From positions 1,153,501 to 1,217,500 of the forward strand of contig NZ_CP019640.1 in assembly GCF_001999905.1 (NCBI RefSeq): 64,000 bases of DNA, given 5' to 3'. Position numbers and translations under genes: made by a program. The stretch is from Planococcus lenghuensis. Lineage in GTDB: Bacteria > Bacillota > Bacilli > Bacillales_A > Planococcaceae. Numbering within the stretch: the stretch's first letter is position 1; the number at the start of each line of letters is the position of its first letter. This document shows positions 45,141-53,370 of this stretch, in pieces. The notes beneath the pieces were generated by a model. It was not told where the DNA came from and searched no databases. It was given only the letters and a program-made list of their open reading frames with translations.

Positions 45141-46312
45141 CATTTTGTAAACGCTGTGATCACGCGCTGGATTCCGTCCTCTAGCACGGGGCGTGGACAG
45201 GCGACGTTCATCCGCAGGAAACCTTCGCCGCCAGGCCCGTATTTTGTTCCAGGTTCCAGCGCTACTTTCCCTTTTGTCAGCAAAAGTTCCATGACCTCTT
45301 TTTCTGTCAGGCCCAGTTCCCTGTAATCAATCCACAGCAAATAAGTTGCCTCGGGCTTTTGAATGCGCAGACCGGGAATTTGGCTGGTCAGCTCACGGAT
45401 TGCTATATCCATGTTGTCAGATACAATTGCCAGCAGTTCTTCGAGCCATGGAGCACCATGGTCGTATGCAGCCTGCATTGCCGTTGTGCCGAGTGCACTG
45501 ATGAATATGTGGCCGTGTGCAGCCGCATAGTCTTCCAGTTTTTTGCGTTTGTCCGGATCCGGTACAAGCATAGCTGAAGCTTGCAGTGAAGCCAGATTGA
45601 ACGTCTTCGTCGGAGCCACACACGTAATGATTCGGAACAGCTCATCACCAGCAACTGAAGCAGCAGGAACATGCCGGTTTGAGTCAAGTACCAGATCGGA
45701 ATGGATTTCATCAGATAATATGAGTACATCGTGCTTAGCACATAGATGAATGATTCGCTCCAATTCTTCCCGACTCCAGACGATACCGCCGGGGTTATGT
45801 GGATTGCAGAGCAGGAAAATGGCTGTTCCTTGCAGGGCTTCATCCAATTTGTCAAAATCCAATGTGTAGCGGCCGTCTGTATCAGTCAGTTCGCAGTACA
45901 CTACTTCCCGTTTCAGTTTTTCGGGCAGACTGAAGAATGGCGGATATACAGGTGGTGTGACAAGAATCCGGTCTCCGACAGATGAAAAGGTATCAATCAC
46001 TTCCGCCATGGCTGGAATGACCCCATGCCGAAATAGGATCCACGTGCTTTCCGTTTCCCAGCCGTGCCGGTCGCGAAGCCAATTGTGAACGGAGGCACGG
46101 GTTTTTTCCCCTTCGAAGGTATAGCCGAAAATCGGATGATCCAGCCGCTCCTTCAATGCCGCAGTCACCGCAGGCGGAGCCGGAAAATCCATGTCAGCCA
46201 CCCACATGGGTAGGATACCGGAAGCATCCTTAATGCCATAGACAGTTTCCATGAGATCCCACTTGACTGAGCTGGTGTTCCGGCGGTCATACAATTCCTC
46301 AAACGTCTCCAA
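45140..46312 (-). CDS. patB: Cystathionine beta-lyase PatB (MalY/PatB family)
   Basis: PLP enzyme of fold type I, 390 aa. PLP Lys is in CVAPTKTFNLASLQ; FLLCNPHNPGG and ILSDEIHSDL are family motifs, as is the opening LPMWVADMDFPAPPAV. Cleaves cystathionine (and C-S bonds generally) to homocysteine, pyruvate and ammonia. It sits beside yugE, as in B. subtilis, and adds to the methionine/sulfur genes elsewhere in the window (metNPQ, NSS-MetS). Confidence 0.92.
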   Translation of the reverse strand: METFEELYDRRNTSSVKWDLMETVYGIKDASGILPMWVADMDFPAPPAVTAALKERLDHPIFGYTFEGEKTRASVHNWLRDRHGWETESTWILFRHGVIPAMAEVIDTFSSVGDRILVTPPVYPPFFSLPEKLKREVVYCELTDTDGRYTLDFDKLDEALQGTAIFLLCNPHNPGGIVWSREELERIIHLCAKHDVLILSDEIHSDLVLDSNRHVPAASVAGDELFRIITCVAPTKTFNLASLQASAMLVPDPDKRKKLEDYAAAHGHIFISALGTTAMQAAYDHGAPWLEELLAIVSDNMDIAIRELTSQIPGLRIQKPEATYLLWIDYRELGLTEKEVMELLLTKGKVALEPGTKYGPGGEGFLRMNVACPRPVLEDGIQRVITAFTK

Positions 46313-46385
46313 TCAGATCCCTCTTTTCTTTTTTTGATTCTGTGCTATTATAACGTTTAATGACAAAAAGTTGTAAGGTGAGAAG

Positions 46386-46646
46386 ATGGATACAGTTGAA
46401 ATGAACAGAAGAGCAGGGGAATTGCTGAGGCAATGGGATCCTTTCCGTATCGGGGAAGAGCAGTACGGCATTGAAGTAGAGGACGTACTCGCGGCACTTC
46501 AGCGAATGGACCATCCGACAGACCTGGCGAAGATCATCCAGCGTGCTTACGAGTTCTCCTTCAAACAATGGATTCCGATTGAGAGATGCATCGATGTATC
46601 TTATAAACTCCTCGCCATCAAATTCGAAGCAAAATGTATCATTTGA
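46386..46646 (+). CDS. yugE: YugE family protein (DUF1871)
   Basis: 86-aa small acidic protein with LLRQWDPFRIGEEQYGIEVE and DVLAALQRMDHPTDLAKIIQ blocks of the DUF1871 family. Function unknown. Divergent from patB, convergent with the FhuF-like gene. Confidence 0.88.
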   Translation: MDTVEMNRRAGELLRQWDPFRIGEEQYGIEVEDVLAALQRMDHPTDLAKIIQRAYEFSFKQWIPIERCIDVSYKLLAIKFEAKCII

Positions 46647-46651
46647 AACGG

Positions 46652-46690
46652 AAAAAGCGGACCCAACGCTTATAGGGTCCGCTTTCTTAT
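46652..46690. terminator. Bidirectional terminator between yugE and the FhuF-like gene
   Basis: AAAGCGGACCC / GGGTCCGCTTT 11-bp stem with A/T flanks on both sides. Confidence 0.88.
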
Positions 46691-47343
46691 TTTGCCAATG
46701 GGCAGTAAGGGCATTTATCGGTATCAGGAAGTTCCTTATACAGACAACAAGTCAGCCGTTTATAATCCTGTTGCGATTCCGCTAACGTTTTTCCGTTTAA
46801 AAACTGGCGGAAGTGGGATTTTTTCATGTCCGGCTTCCAGAAGTCGTCATCCAGCAGCTGCTGGACATCCGCCTGCGCCTGTTCGGTATCAGTCATCCCG
46901 TACATCCAAATGACATATCCCCAAATATTTTCCCATAAAATTAATTTGGAGACATGACCAGCTTTCCGGACACTTTCCACAACCGGTGCAGCCTGCTGCT
47001 TCAGAACCAAGGCAAGGTCTTCTTCTTTCCGCTTACGGATAAAGCGGGAATCAGCACTGAACGCAATGCCGTGAGCCGTTTGTTTTAACCGGACAGCACC
47101 CGGCGGACCGTCCCAAATCTGTCCATGGGCCAGCAAATAAAGTTGACCGGCAATAAAAAGGCCGAAGCGCCGCATGAAGACGGACGACGCTACGGCAGAG
47201 GTTGGAGCTCCGGTTGTGTGTTTAAGATCATCGATCAATTCCTGGGAGCGGGAGCCGATAGCTTCAGCAAGGGACATAAAGCCATCCGGCTCCTCAGTCA
47301 GGAATAATTGAAACCGGTCTAATCCTTCCATATCAGGTGCCAC
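46687..47343 (-). CDS. FhuF-like siderophore-iron reductase
   Basis: 218 aa. The C-terminus has Cys199-Cys200, then Cys211 and Cys214 (TCCLYK...DKCPYCPL), the exact C-C-x10-C-x2-C pattern of the FhuF [2Fe-2S] site. Such proteins reduce Fe(III) in imported siderophores in the cytosol. Overlaps the upstream ATPase gene by 11 bases, so it is in the same Fur-controlled unit. GTG 47343 is assumed; ATG at 47331 is an alternative. Confidence 0.85.
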   Translation of the reverse strand: MAPDMEGLDRFQLFLTEEPDGFMSLAEAIGSRSQELIDDLKHTTGAPTSAVASSVFMRRFGLFIAGQLYLLAHGQIWDGPPGAVRLKQTAHGIAFSADSRFIRKRKEEDLALVLKQQAAPVVESVRKAGHVSKLILWENIWGYVIWMYGMTDTEQAQADVQQLLDDDFWKPDMKKSHFRQFLNGKTLAESQQDYKRLTCCLYKELPDTDKCPYCPLAK

Positions 47344-48160
47344 TCATGGCATCGCGGATTTCAGGTACAATGCAGCGTCCGCGACCGAATGGAATGCAAT
47401 GTGGCGTTCCGAACAGCGGATCTTTTGCCACTTGGCATTCCATGCCGAAAACATCCCGAACCAGCTCACAGCTGATGACCCGTTCAGGCGTGCCTTGACC
47501 AAATACTTCACCATCTTTAATCGCAATGATGTTATGCGCATACCGGGATGCCAGGTTCAAGTCATGAAGAACCATGACAATTGTACGGCCCTGCGTTTCA
47601 TTCAATTCAAACAGCAGATCAAGGATTTCAATCTGATGGGTCATATCCAAATAAGTCGTCGGTTCATCGAGCAGGATGATTTCTGTATCCTGAGCGAGCG
47701 TCATCGCAATCCAAGCCCGCTGACGCTGGCCGCCGGAAAGCTCATCCACTGCGCGGTCGCGGAATTCGTCCACCCGGGTCGCTTTCATGGCTGCTTCAAC
47801 TTTTTCTGTATCTTCTTCGGTCCAGCGCTTGAGCCATGTCTGATGCGGATACCGTCCTTGTTTAACAAGGTCATGCACTGTGAGCCCTTCCGGAGAGACC
47901 GGCGACTGCGGCAGGATTCCCATCTTTTTTGCCACTTCACGGGATGACATTTTATGAACTTCTTTTCCTTCCAGCACGACGGATCCTTCCTGCGGCTTCA
48001 AAAGCCGGGCGATGGACCGGAGCAGGGTGGATTTCCCGCAGCCATTGCTGCCGACAAAGACTGATATCTCTCCGCGGGGAATAGATAAATTCAAGTTTTC
48101 AAACAATAACCGGTCATCATAACCGATTGTCAGATGGTCAGTGTGGACTGCGTTAGTCAT
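47333..48160 (-). CDS. Siderophore ABC importer ATPase (FecE/YusV-like)
   Basis: 275 aa. Walker A GSNGCGKST, signature LSGGQRQRAWIA, Walker B IILLDEPTTYLD, switch VLHDLNLASRYAHN. The C-terminal tail has three cysteines (GMECQ, PHCIP, GRCIVP). It powers the double permease encoded divergently. A Fur box lies about 80 bases upstream. Confidence 0.93.
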   Translation of the reverse strand: MTNAVHTDHLTIGYDDRLLFENLNLSIPRGEISVFVGSNGCGKSTLLRSIARLLKPQEGSVVLEGKEVHKMSSREVAKKMGILPQSPVSPEGLTVHDLVKQGRYPHQTWLKRWTEEDTEKVEAAMKATRVDEFRDRAVDELSGGQRQRAWIAMTLAQDTEIILLDEPTTYLDMTHQIEILDLLFELNETQGRTIVMVLHDLNLASRYAHNIIAIKDGEVFGQGTPERVISCELVRDVFGMECQVAKDPLFGTPHCIPFGRGRCIVPEIRDAMSGT

Positions 48161-48241
48161 TACACGATTCCTCCATATATGTCAAAATTGACTGAGTGGA
48201 TATAAGTTAATGATGCAATCATAACATAAATTTAAGGTAAG

Positions 48242-48256
48242 TGAGAATCATTTTCA
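48242..48256. promoter_or_regulatory. Fur box 1
   Basis: TGAGAATCATTTTCA, a 7-1-7 inverted repeat agreeing with the Bacillus Fur consensus TGATAATNATTATCA at all but two positions, in the divergent intergenic region on the ATPase side. Confidence 0.88.
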
Positions 48257-48274
48257 ACTTATTTGTGAAAAACC

Positions 48275-48303
48275 TTTACAAACCGTCAGGAACTTCGTAC
48301 AAT
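48275..48303 (+). promoter_or_regulatory. Sigma-A promoter of the siderophore-binding protein gene
   Basis: TTTACA (48275-48280), 17-base spacer, TACAAT (48298-48303). Fur box 2 begins 11 bases after the -10, covering the start point. Confidence 0.75.
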
Positions 48304-48313
48304 TAAAAAGCAT

Positions 48314-48328
48314 TGAGAATGGTTATCA
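48314..48328. promoter_or_regulatory. Fur box 2
   Basis: TGAGAATGGTTATCA, 7-1-7 match to the Fur consensus, just downstream of the -10 element, so iron-loaded Fur would block initiation. Confidence 0.88.
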
Positions 48329-48352
48329 AATGGAAGCTGGAGGGGAAATAAA

Positions 48353-49360
48353 TTGATTAAGAAATTCAAGCTAATGCCTGCGATGGCGTTGATGTTGGCA
48401 CTGGGAGCCTGCGGAGCAGAAGAAGCAGCCGAGCCTGAAGCAGAAGAAGCCGCAGAGATTGAAGTAGCAGAAGAAGGCGGCGAGCCGATTGTAATTGAAG
48501 GCTCAAACGGTGAAGTGGTGCTAGAAGAACCGGCCGAAACAGTAGTGGTGCTGGAATGGACATACGCTGAGAACTTACTGGCACTCGGAGTTCAGCCGGC
48601 AGGCATGGCTGATATCGAACAGTATGGCGAATATGTGAACATTGAACCGCAGCTGGCTGATTCAGTTGTTGACGTCGGTGGCCGGTCCGAGCCGAGCTTG
48701 GAAGCGATTGCCGAAATTGATCCGGATCTCATCATCGGTGTGGATTTCCGTCATGAAGCGATGCTCGATCAGCTGGAAGATATCGCGCCGACTGTTCTCT
48801 TTAATCCGTATCCGGAAGAAGAAGCAAATATTGACTTGTACGAAGAAATGATTACAACATTCAATGAAATGGCAGAAGCGGTCGGAAAAGAGGAACAGGC
48901 TGAAGAAGTGCTGGCTGAATTGGATGCCACTTATGAAGAAGCGGCAGAAACGATTGAGGCGGCAGACCTTGCAACGGATGACTTTATTCTGACGCTCGCC
49001 TATACAGGGCCGCAGGCACCTGAAATCCGGGTGTTCACCCCACATTCCATGGCTTCCATGATTCTGGAGAAAATCGGGTTGAATAACGTACATGAACCTG
49101 ATCAGTTTGAAGTATTCGGTTCCAGCACATTTAATGTGGAAGGCTTAACCCAGTATGAAGATGTCAATTATCTTTATACAGTTCCAGATGAAGACAATAT
49201 ATATGAAAACCAGCTGGCTGATAATCCAGTCTGGGAAAACCTCAGCTTTGTTCAGGAAGATCGACTGTTCGATCTTGGAGCAGACACATGGCTTTACGGC
49301 GGTCCGTTGTCTGCAATGACATTGGTTGATCAAGTAGTTGAGACTTTGGTGACTGAATGA
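48353..49360 (+). CDS. Iron-siderophore binding lipoprotein (FecB-like)
   Basis: 335 aa, TTG start after GGAGGGGA. Lipobox LGAC, Cys20; then an acidic linker, and a class III binding-protein fold (VVLEWTYAENLLALGVQPAG, IAEIDPDLIIG, SLSFVQEDRLFDL-like block near the end). Delivers ferric siderophore to the permease, with which it overlaps by 4 bases. Confidence 0.92.
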   Translation: MIKKFKLMPAMALMLALGACGAEEAAEPEAEEAAEIEVAEEGGEPIVIEGSNGEVVLEEPAETVVVLEWTYAENLLALGVQPAGMADIEQYGEYVNIEPQLADSVVDVGGRSEPSLEAIAEIDPDLIIGVDFRHEAMLDQLEDIAPTVLFNPYPEEEANIDLYEEMITTFNEMAEAVGKEEQAEEVLAELDATYEEAAETIEAADLATDDFILTLAYTGPQAPEIRVFTPHSMASMILEKIGLNNVHEPDQFEVFGSSTFNVEGLTQYEDVNYLYTVPDEDNIYENQLADNPVWENLSFVQEDRLFDLGADTWLYGGPLSAMTLVDQVVETLVTE

Positions 49361-51318
49361 TGGTAAAAGGGAAAACGAAGTCCTTTGTCTCGCTGACAGG
49401 GGGCTTTTTCCTGCTTGTTGTATTATCGGTCTTCCATCTGACGCAGGGGCAGGCGGATTATACAGCAGCTGAATTGCTGCGCAACGTGTGGACGGAAGGG
49501 CAAGTGCAGGACATTGTAGTGTCGCTGCGACTGCCGCGTCTGGCTGTGGGTATATTGGCCGGAGGTGCCCTCGCTGCAGCCGGTGCTGCGCTGCAGACCC
49601 TTACGAATAACCCTCTTGCTGCGCCAAGCACGCTCGGCATCAATGCGGGCGCTTTCTTTTTTGTAGTGTTATCTGCAATTTTCTTTCCCGGCTTGCTGGG
49701 AACTTTTCCGTTCTTGACAGCACTTGTCGGTGCTGCGATATCCGCAACGCTTGTTGTGCTGCTGTCCGGCAGGCAGATGGATCCGGTGCGCGTTGCGCTG
49801 ACCGGAATGATCGTTTCCTTGTTGTTTGCTTCGTTGACAGGTGCTTTTCAGCTGCTGTTTGAAAATGAAACGAACGGACTCTTTTTGTGGGGAGCCGGCA
49901 CATTAGTCCAACTGAATTGGAATGGCGTGTTATTTGCAGCGCCAATTATCACAATTGCATACATAGCGATCCTGCTGCTTGCGAAGCCGATGGACATTTT
50001 CGCCCTTGGAGAAGATGTGGCTTCCTCTCTCGGGCAGAATGTCCGTGGAGTCAAGCTGGCAACGTGGGGTGCTGCGATTGTGCTGGCAGCCGCTACGGTC
50101 AGCGTCGTAGGGCCGATCGGATTTATCGGCTTAATGGCACCGCATATCGTCCGGATGATGGGCATCAGAGGGCATCTTCAGATTTTCATTCACTCCTTTC
50201 TGTGGGGAAGTGTGACACTGATCGGCGCTGATGTTTTTGGACGCCTCATCCAGCCCGGTCAGGAAGTGCCGGCTGGTGCCATGACGGCGTTGATTGGCGG
50301 CCCATGGCTTTTATACCTTGCCTGGAGAACGGCTCGTTCAATGAAGCGCGGTGACCGGCAAATGGGCGGAACGCTGAAACCTGTCCGTATTACCGTGCTT
50401 GTGCCGGCGCTGCTCGTCATGCTGGCTGCAGCTATCACTATTGCATTCAGCTTCAATGGCTCGGAATGGACATTGGATTGGACAGGATCGGCTGTGTGGA
50501 GTTTCCGGGTGCCGCGCGTGCTGACCGCATTTATCGTCGGCGTGATGCTTGCGATTACCGGGGTCATCTTACAGGGAGTGCTCCGGAATCCGCTGGCGGA
50601 TGCCAGTGTGCTTGGCGTTACTTCAATGGGCGGTGCGGGTGCGATGCTGCTGCTCGTGCTGTTTCCCGCTGTCCCGGTTGCATTCTTGCCGCTCGGGGCG
50701 GCGGTTGGAGCTGCTTTAGCGCTCGGAATTATCCTGATCACTGCCTGGAAGAATAATTTCCAGCCGATGCTTGTGGCATTGATGGGGATTGCCATCTCCG
50801 CGTTCGGTTCTGCTGCCACGCAGGTTTTTATTGTAAAAGCGGAATTGGCTGTGGCATCTGCGCTCGTTTGGCTGTCAGGCAGCACCTATGCGAAAAGCTG
50901 GGAAGATGTGCAATTCGCTTTGCTGCTTTTTGCCTTATTCATCATTCCGGCCGTTTATGTCACACGGAGCCTGGATACCCTGACATTCGGTGATGAAGTT
51001 GCATCAGGCCTCGGGCTGAATGTCCGTCGCGCGCGGGTGGGTGCGCTTATTATCGGTGTTGCGATCAGTACAGCTGCCGTGTCGCTTGTGGGAACCATCG
51101 GCTTTATCGGTCTCGTAGCTCCCCATATCGCCCGCCGGCTCATCGGCTTCCGACACTTGCCGCTGATGGCCGTATCCGGATTACTGGGCGGTCTGCTGCT
51201 GGTTCTGGCTGATTTCATCGGCCGGACGGTCATCGCGCCGCAGGATATTCCGAGTGGACTCATCGTGGCATTGATCGGAACTCCGTATTTACTGTACTTG
51301 CTCCGGAAAATAAAGTAA
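49357..51318 (+). CDS. Fused double FecCD-type siderophore permease
   Basis: 653 aa, two FecCD permease domains in one chain, like FhuB. Each half ends with the coupling helix and conserved tail: GFIGLMAPHIVRMM and PAGAMTALIGGPWLLYL in the first (about 245-310), GFIGLVAPHIARRL and PSGLIVALIGTPYLLYL in the second. About 18-20 helices. Works with the binding protein just upstream and the divergent ATPase. Confidence 0.93.
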   Translation: MMVKGKTKSFVSLTGGFFLLVVLSVFHLTQGQADYTAAELLRNVWTEGQVQDIVVSLRLPRLAVGILAGGALAAAGAALQTLTNNPLAAPSTLGINAGAFFFVVLSAIFFPGLLGTFPFLTALVGAAISATLVVLLSGRQMDPVRVALTGMIVSLLFASLTGAFQLLFENETNGLFLWGAGTLVQLNWNGVLFAAPIITIAYIAILLLAKPMDIFALGEDVASSLGQNVRGVKLATWGAAIVLAAATVSVVGPIGFIGLMAPHIVRMMGIRGHLQIFIHSFLWGSVTLIGADVFGRLIQPGQEVPAGAMTALIGGPWLLYLAWRTARSMKRGDRQMGGTLKPVRITVLVPALLVMLAAAITIAFSFNGSEWTLDWTGSAVWSFRVPRVLTAFIVGVMLAITGVILQGVLRNPLADASVLGVTSMGGAGAMLLLVLFPAVPVAFLPLGAAVGAALALGIILITAWKNNFQPMLVALMGIAISAFGSAATQVFIVKAELAVASALVWLSGSTYAKSWEDVQFALLLFALFIIPAVYVTRSLDTLTFGDEVASGLGLNVRRARVGALIIGVAISTAAVSLVGTIGFIGLVAPHIARRLIGFRHLPLMAVSGLLGGLLLVLADFIGRTVIAPQDIPSGLIVALIGTPYLLYLLRKIK

Positions 51319-51321
51319 CAC

Positions 51322-51354
51322 AAAAAGACATGCCCTTCCCGGCATGTCTTTTTT
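51322..51354 (+). terminator. Terminator of the siderophore permease unit
   Basis: AAAAGACATGCC / GGCATGTCTTTT with CTTCCC loop and T run. Confidence 0.9.
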
Positions 51355-51463
51355 GAGTTTAATAAACATTAATATTGATTTTTTCACCGCGGAAACATAG
51401 AGCGAACAGCGGAAAGTGGAGCTGTTTTGCGGAAGGCCAAAATAGATAGTTAACATAGCCAAT

Positions 51464-51494
51464 AAAAAAGGAAAAGCAGATTGCTGCTTTTCCT
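51464..51494 (-). terminator. Terminator of the Xre gene
   Basis: AGGAAAAGCAG / CTGCTTTTCCT perfect 11-bp stem; on the reverse strand followed by TTTTTTATT. Confidence 0.9.
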
Positions 51495-51504
51495 AAGGTT
51501 GAAA

Positions 51505-51741
51505 TTAAACAGATTCGGTTTTAGGCTTTTCTTCCATTTCTACGCCATCTAATAGATTAAAGACTGGAATTTCAAGTGCATTCGAAAGTTTCAGCAGGGT
51601 CTGTGCAGAAGGCACATCCTGACCGGATTCATAAGCTTGGAGGCGGGCAACGCCTACTCGGGACTTCAATGACAAATCTTCCAGTGACATATTCCGCTCT
51701 TTTCTGGCCAATTGGAGCTGTGTGTGCAGGTTGTCTTTCAT
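51505..51741 (-). CDS. Small Xre-family regulator
   Basis: 78 aa, almost only a helix-turn-helix domain (MSLEDLSLKSRVGVARLQAY, then ESGQDVPSAQTLLKLSNALE). Lone regulator with its own terminator; targets unknown. GGAGGG precedes the start. Confidence 0.88.
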   Translation of the reverse strand: MKDNLHTQLQLARKERNMSLEDLSLKSRVGVARLQAYESGQDVPSAQTLLKLSNALEIPVFNLLDGVEMEEKPKTESV

Positions 51742-51841
51742 CGTTTTGCCCTCCTTTATTTAATTTTTGTACTACTTTGTTAATTTCAGTATAGCATATT
51801 TTTAGAAAATTTGGGTTGAAAGTGTGTCAGATATCTGAAAA

Positions 51842-53182
51842 TTACTGCACCAGCACTGCTGCAATTCCTTGAATAAAGACAGTGGCAATTGCAATTGGGG
51901 CAGCATAGCGGATCAGGATGTTCCAGAGATTGACCCACACAGAAGCGCCATCCAGTTCTTCTTCTTTCTGTTGCGTGGTCATAATATAACCGGCAAACAG
52001 CGAGATGAAAAATGCGCCGAGCGGCAGTCCAATCCGGCTTGTCAGGATATCAGCAAAATCAAAGAACGTAAAGCCGAATGCATAAGGTTCAGAAAGCACA
52101 CCGAATGACAAAGCACTTGGAATGCCTACCAGGAAAATCAGCGATCCATAAATCCAAGCCACCCGCTGTCGCTGGGCATATCTGTCTTTTACACCAATCG
52201 AAACGACAATCTCCAGCATGGAAATCGATGAAGTGAGCGTTGCAAACAGCAGAAGGATGAAAAACAGAATGATCAGCACCTGTCCGAAGAACAGCTGATC
52301 AAATATGGCCGGCAGAATGATGAACACAAGGCCCGGTCCGGCATCAGGTGTATATCCAAGTGCGAAAACTGCAGGGAAAATAATCAGACCGGCCATGATC
52401 GACACGCCGATATTTAGGGCGGCCACACTGATGGCAGATCGGCCTAAGCTCTCGGACTTTGATAAGTACGAGGCATACGTGATCATCCCGGAGACGCCAA
52501 CACTCAGCGAGAAAAATGCCTGTCCGAGCGCAACAAGAGCCGTTTCAAATGTTAAGAAGGACCAATCCGGCACAAACATGAACCGGACACCTTCCAATGC
52601 GCCATCCAATGTCAGTGACCGGACCATCAGAATCAGCAGAAAAATCAGGAGTGCAGGCATCATGAATTTACTTGCCCGTTCAATTCCGTCTTTTATGCCG
52701 CCCTGGACAATCCAGATTGTCAGAAGCATGAACGCCGCCTGTGCGATCAGTACTTCCCATGGATTGGCAATGACGGAGGTGAACAGATTACCGTATGCAT
52801 CATCACCAAGTCCGGACAATTGAAACAGCAGCGAGCGGAAGAGGTAAGAAAGAATCCATCCGCCGACGACACTGTAAAATGATAGAATGATAAACGAAAA
52901 GAAAAAGCCGGACCAGCCGATCAGAAACCAAGGGTGGCCGGGCGCCAGTTTTTTAAAACTGGTTACTGCATCCGCCTGTCCGCGGCGACCGATTACGAAT
53001 TCGGCAAGTAAAACGGGAAGTCCGATTGCCAGTGTGCTGATGATAAACAGAAGGATAAAAACACTTCCTCCGTGTGTGCCTGTTTCATAAGGGAATTTCC
53101 AAATCGCCCCGAGGCCGATTGCACTGCCGGCAGCAGCAAGGATAAAACCGATTTTGGAAGTCCATTGTTCGCGTTGTTGCAT
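51842..53182 (-). CDS. NSS-family Na+-dependent transporter (second copy)
   Basis: 446 aa, about 11-12 helices. Signature KIGFILAAAGSAIGLGAIWK, then FPYETGTHGGSVFILLFI. It is distinct from the 17.7-kb copy (ETGTHGGS in place of YENGGGAFF) and about 60 residues shorter, and no MetS-like gene follows, so a different substrate is likely. ATG 53182 follows GAGGAG. Confidence 0.9.
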   Translation of the reverse strand: MQQREQWTSKIGFILAAAGSAIGLGAIWKFPYETGTHGGSVFILLFIISTLAIGLPVLLAEFVIGRRGQADAVTSFKKLAPGHPWFLIGWSGFFFSFIILSFYSVVGGWILSYLFRSLLFQLSGLGDDAYGNLFTSVIANPWEVLIAQAAFMLLTIWIVQGGIKDGIERASKFMMPALLIFLLILMVRSLTLDGALEGVRFMFVPDWSFLTFETALVALGQAFFSLSVGVSGMITYASYLSKSESLGRSAISVAALNIGVSIMAGLIIFPAVFALGYTPDAGPGLVFIILPAIFDQLFFGQVLIILFFILLLFATLTSSISMLEIVVSIGVKDRYAQRQRVAWIYGSLIFLVGIPSALSFGVLSEPYAFGFTFFDFADILTSRIGLPLGAFFISLFAGYIMTTQQKEEELDGASVWVNLWNILIRYAAPIAIATVFIQGIAAVLVQ

Positions 53183-53370
53183 ATGATTCACTCCTCAAGC
53201 CAGTTAGATTTCCTCATTCTACAGGATGGAGATCGAAAAAAGTAGCTTTTTTTGAGGTTAAAGATAAATCTGCTATATAATTAAGGAACAATCTGAAATG
53301 TTTGATAAAAGAACGTATTGAATAATGGGAGTGAAAGAAATACAGAGAATTCCGAGGGAGGCGGACAGAA

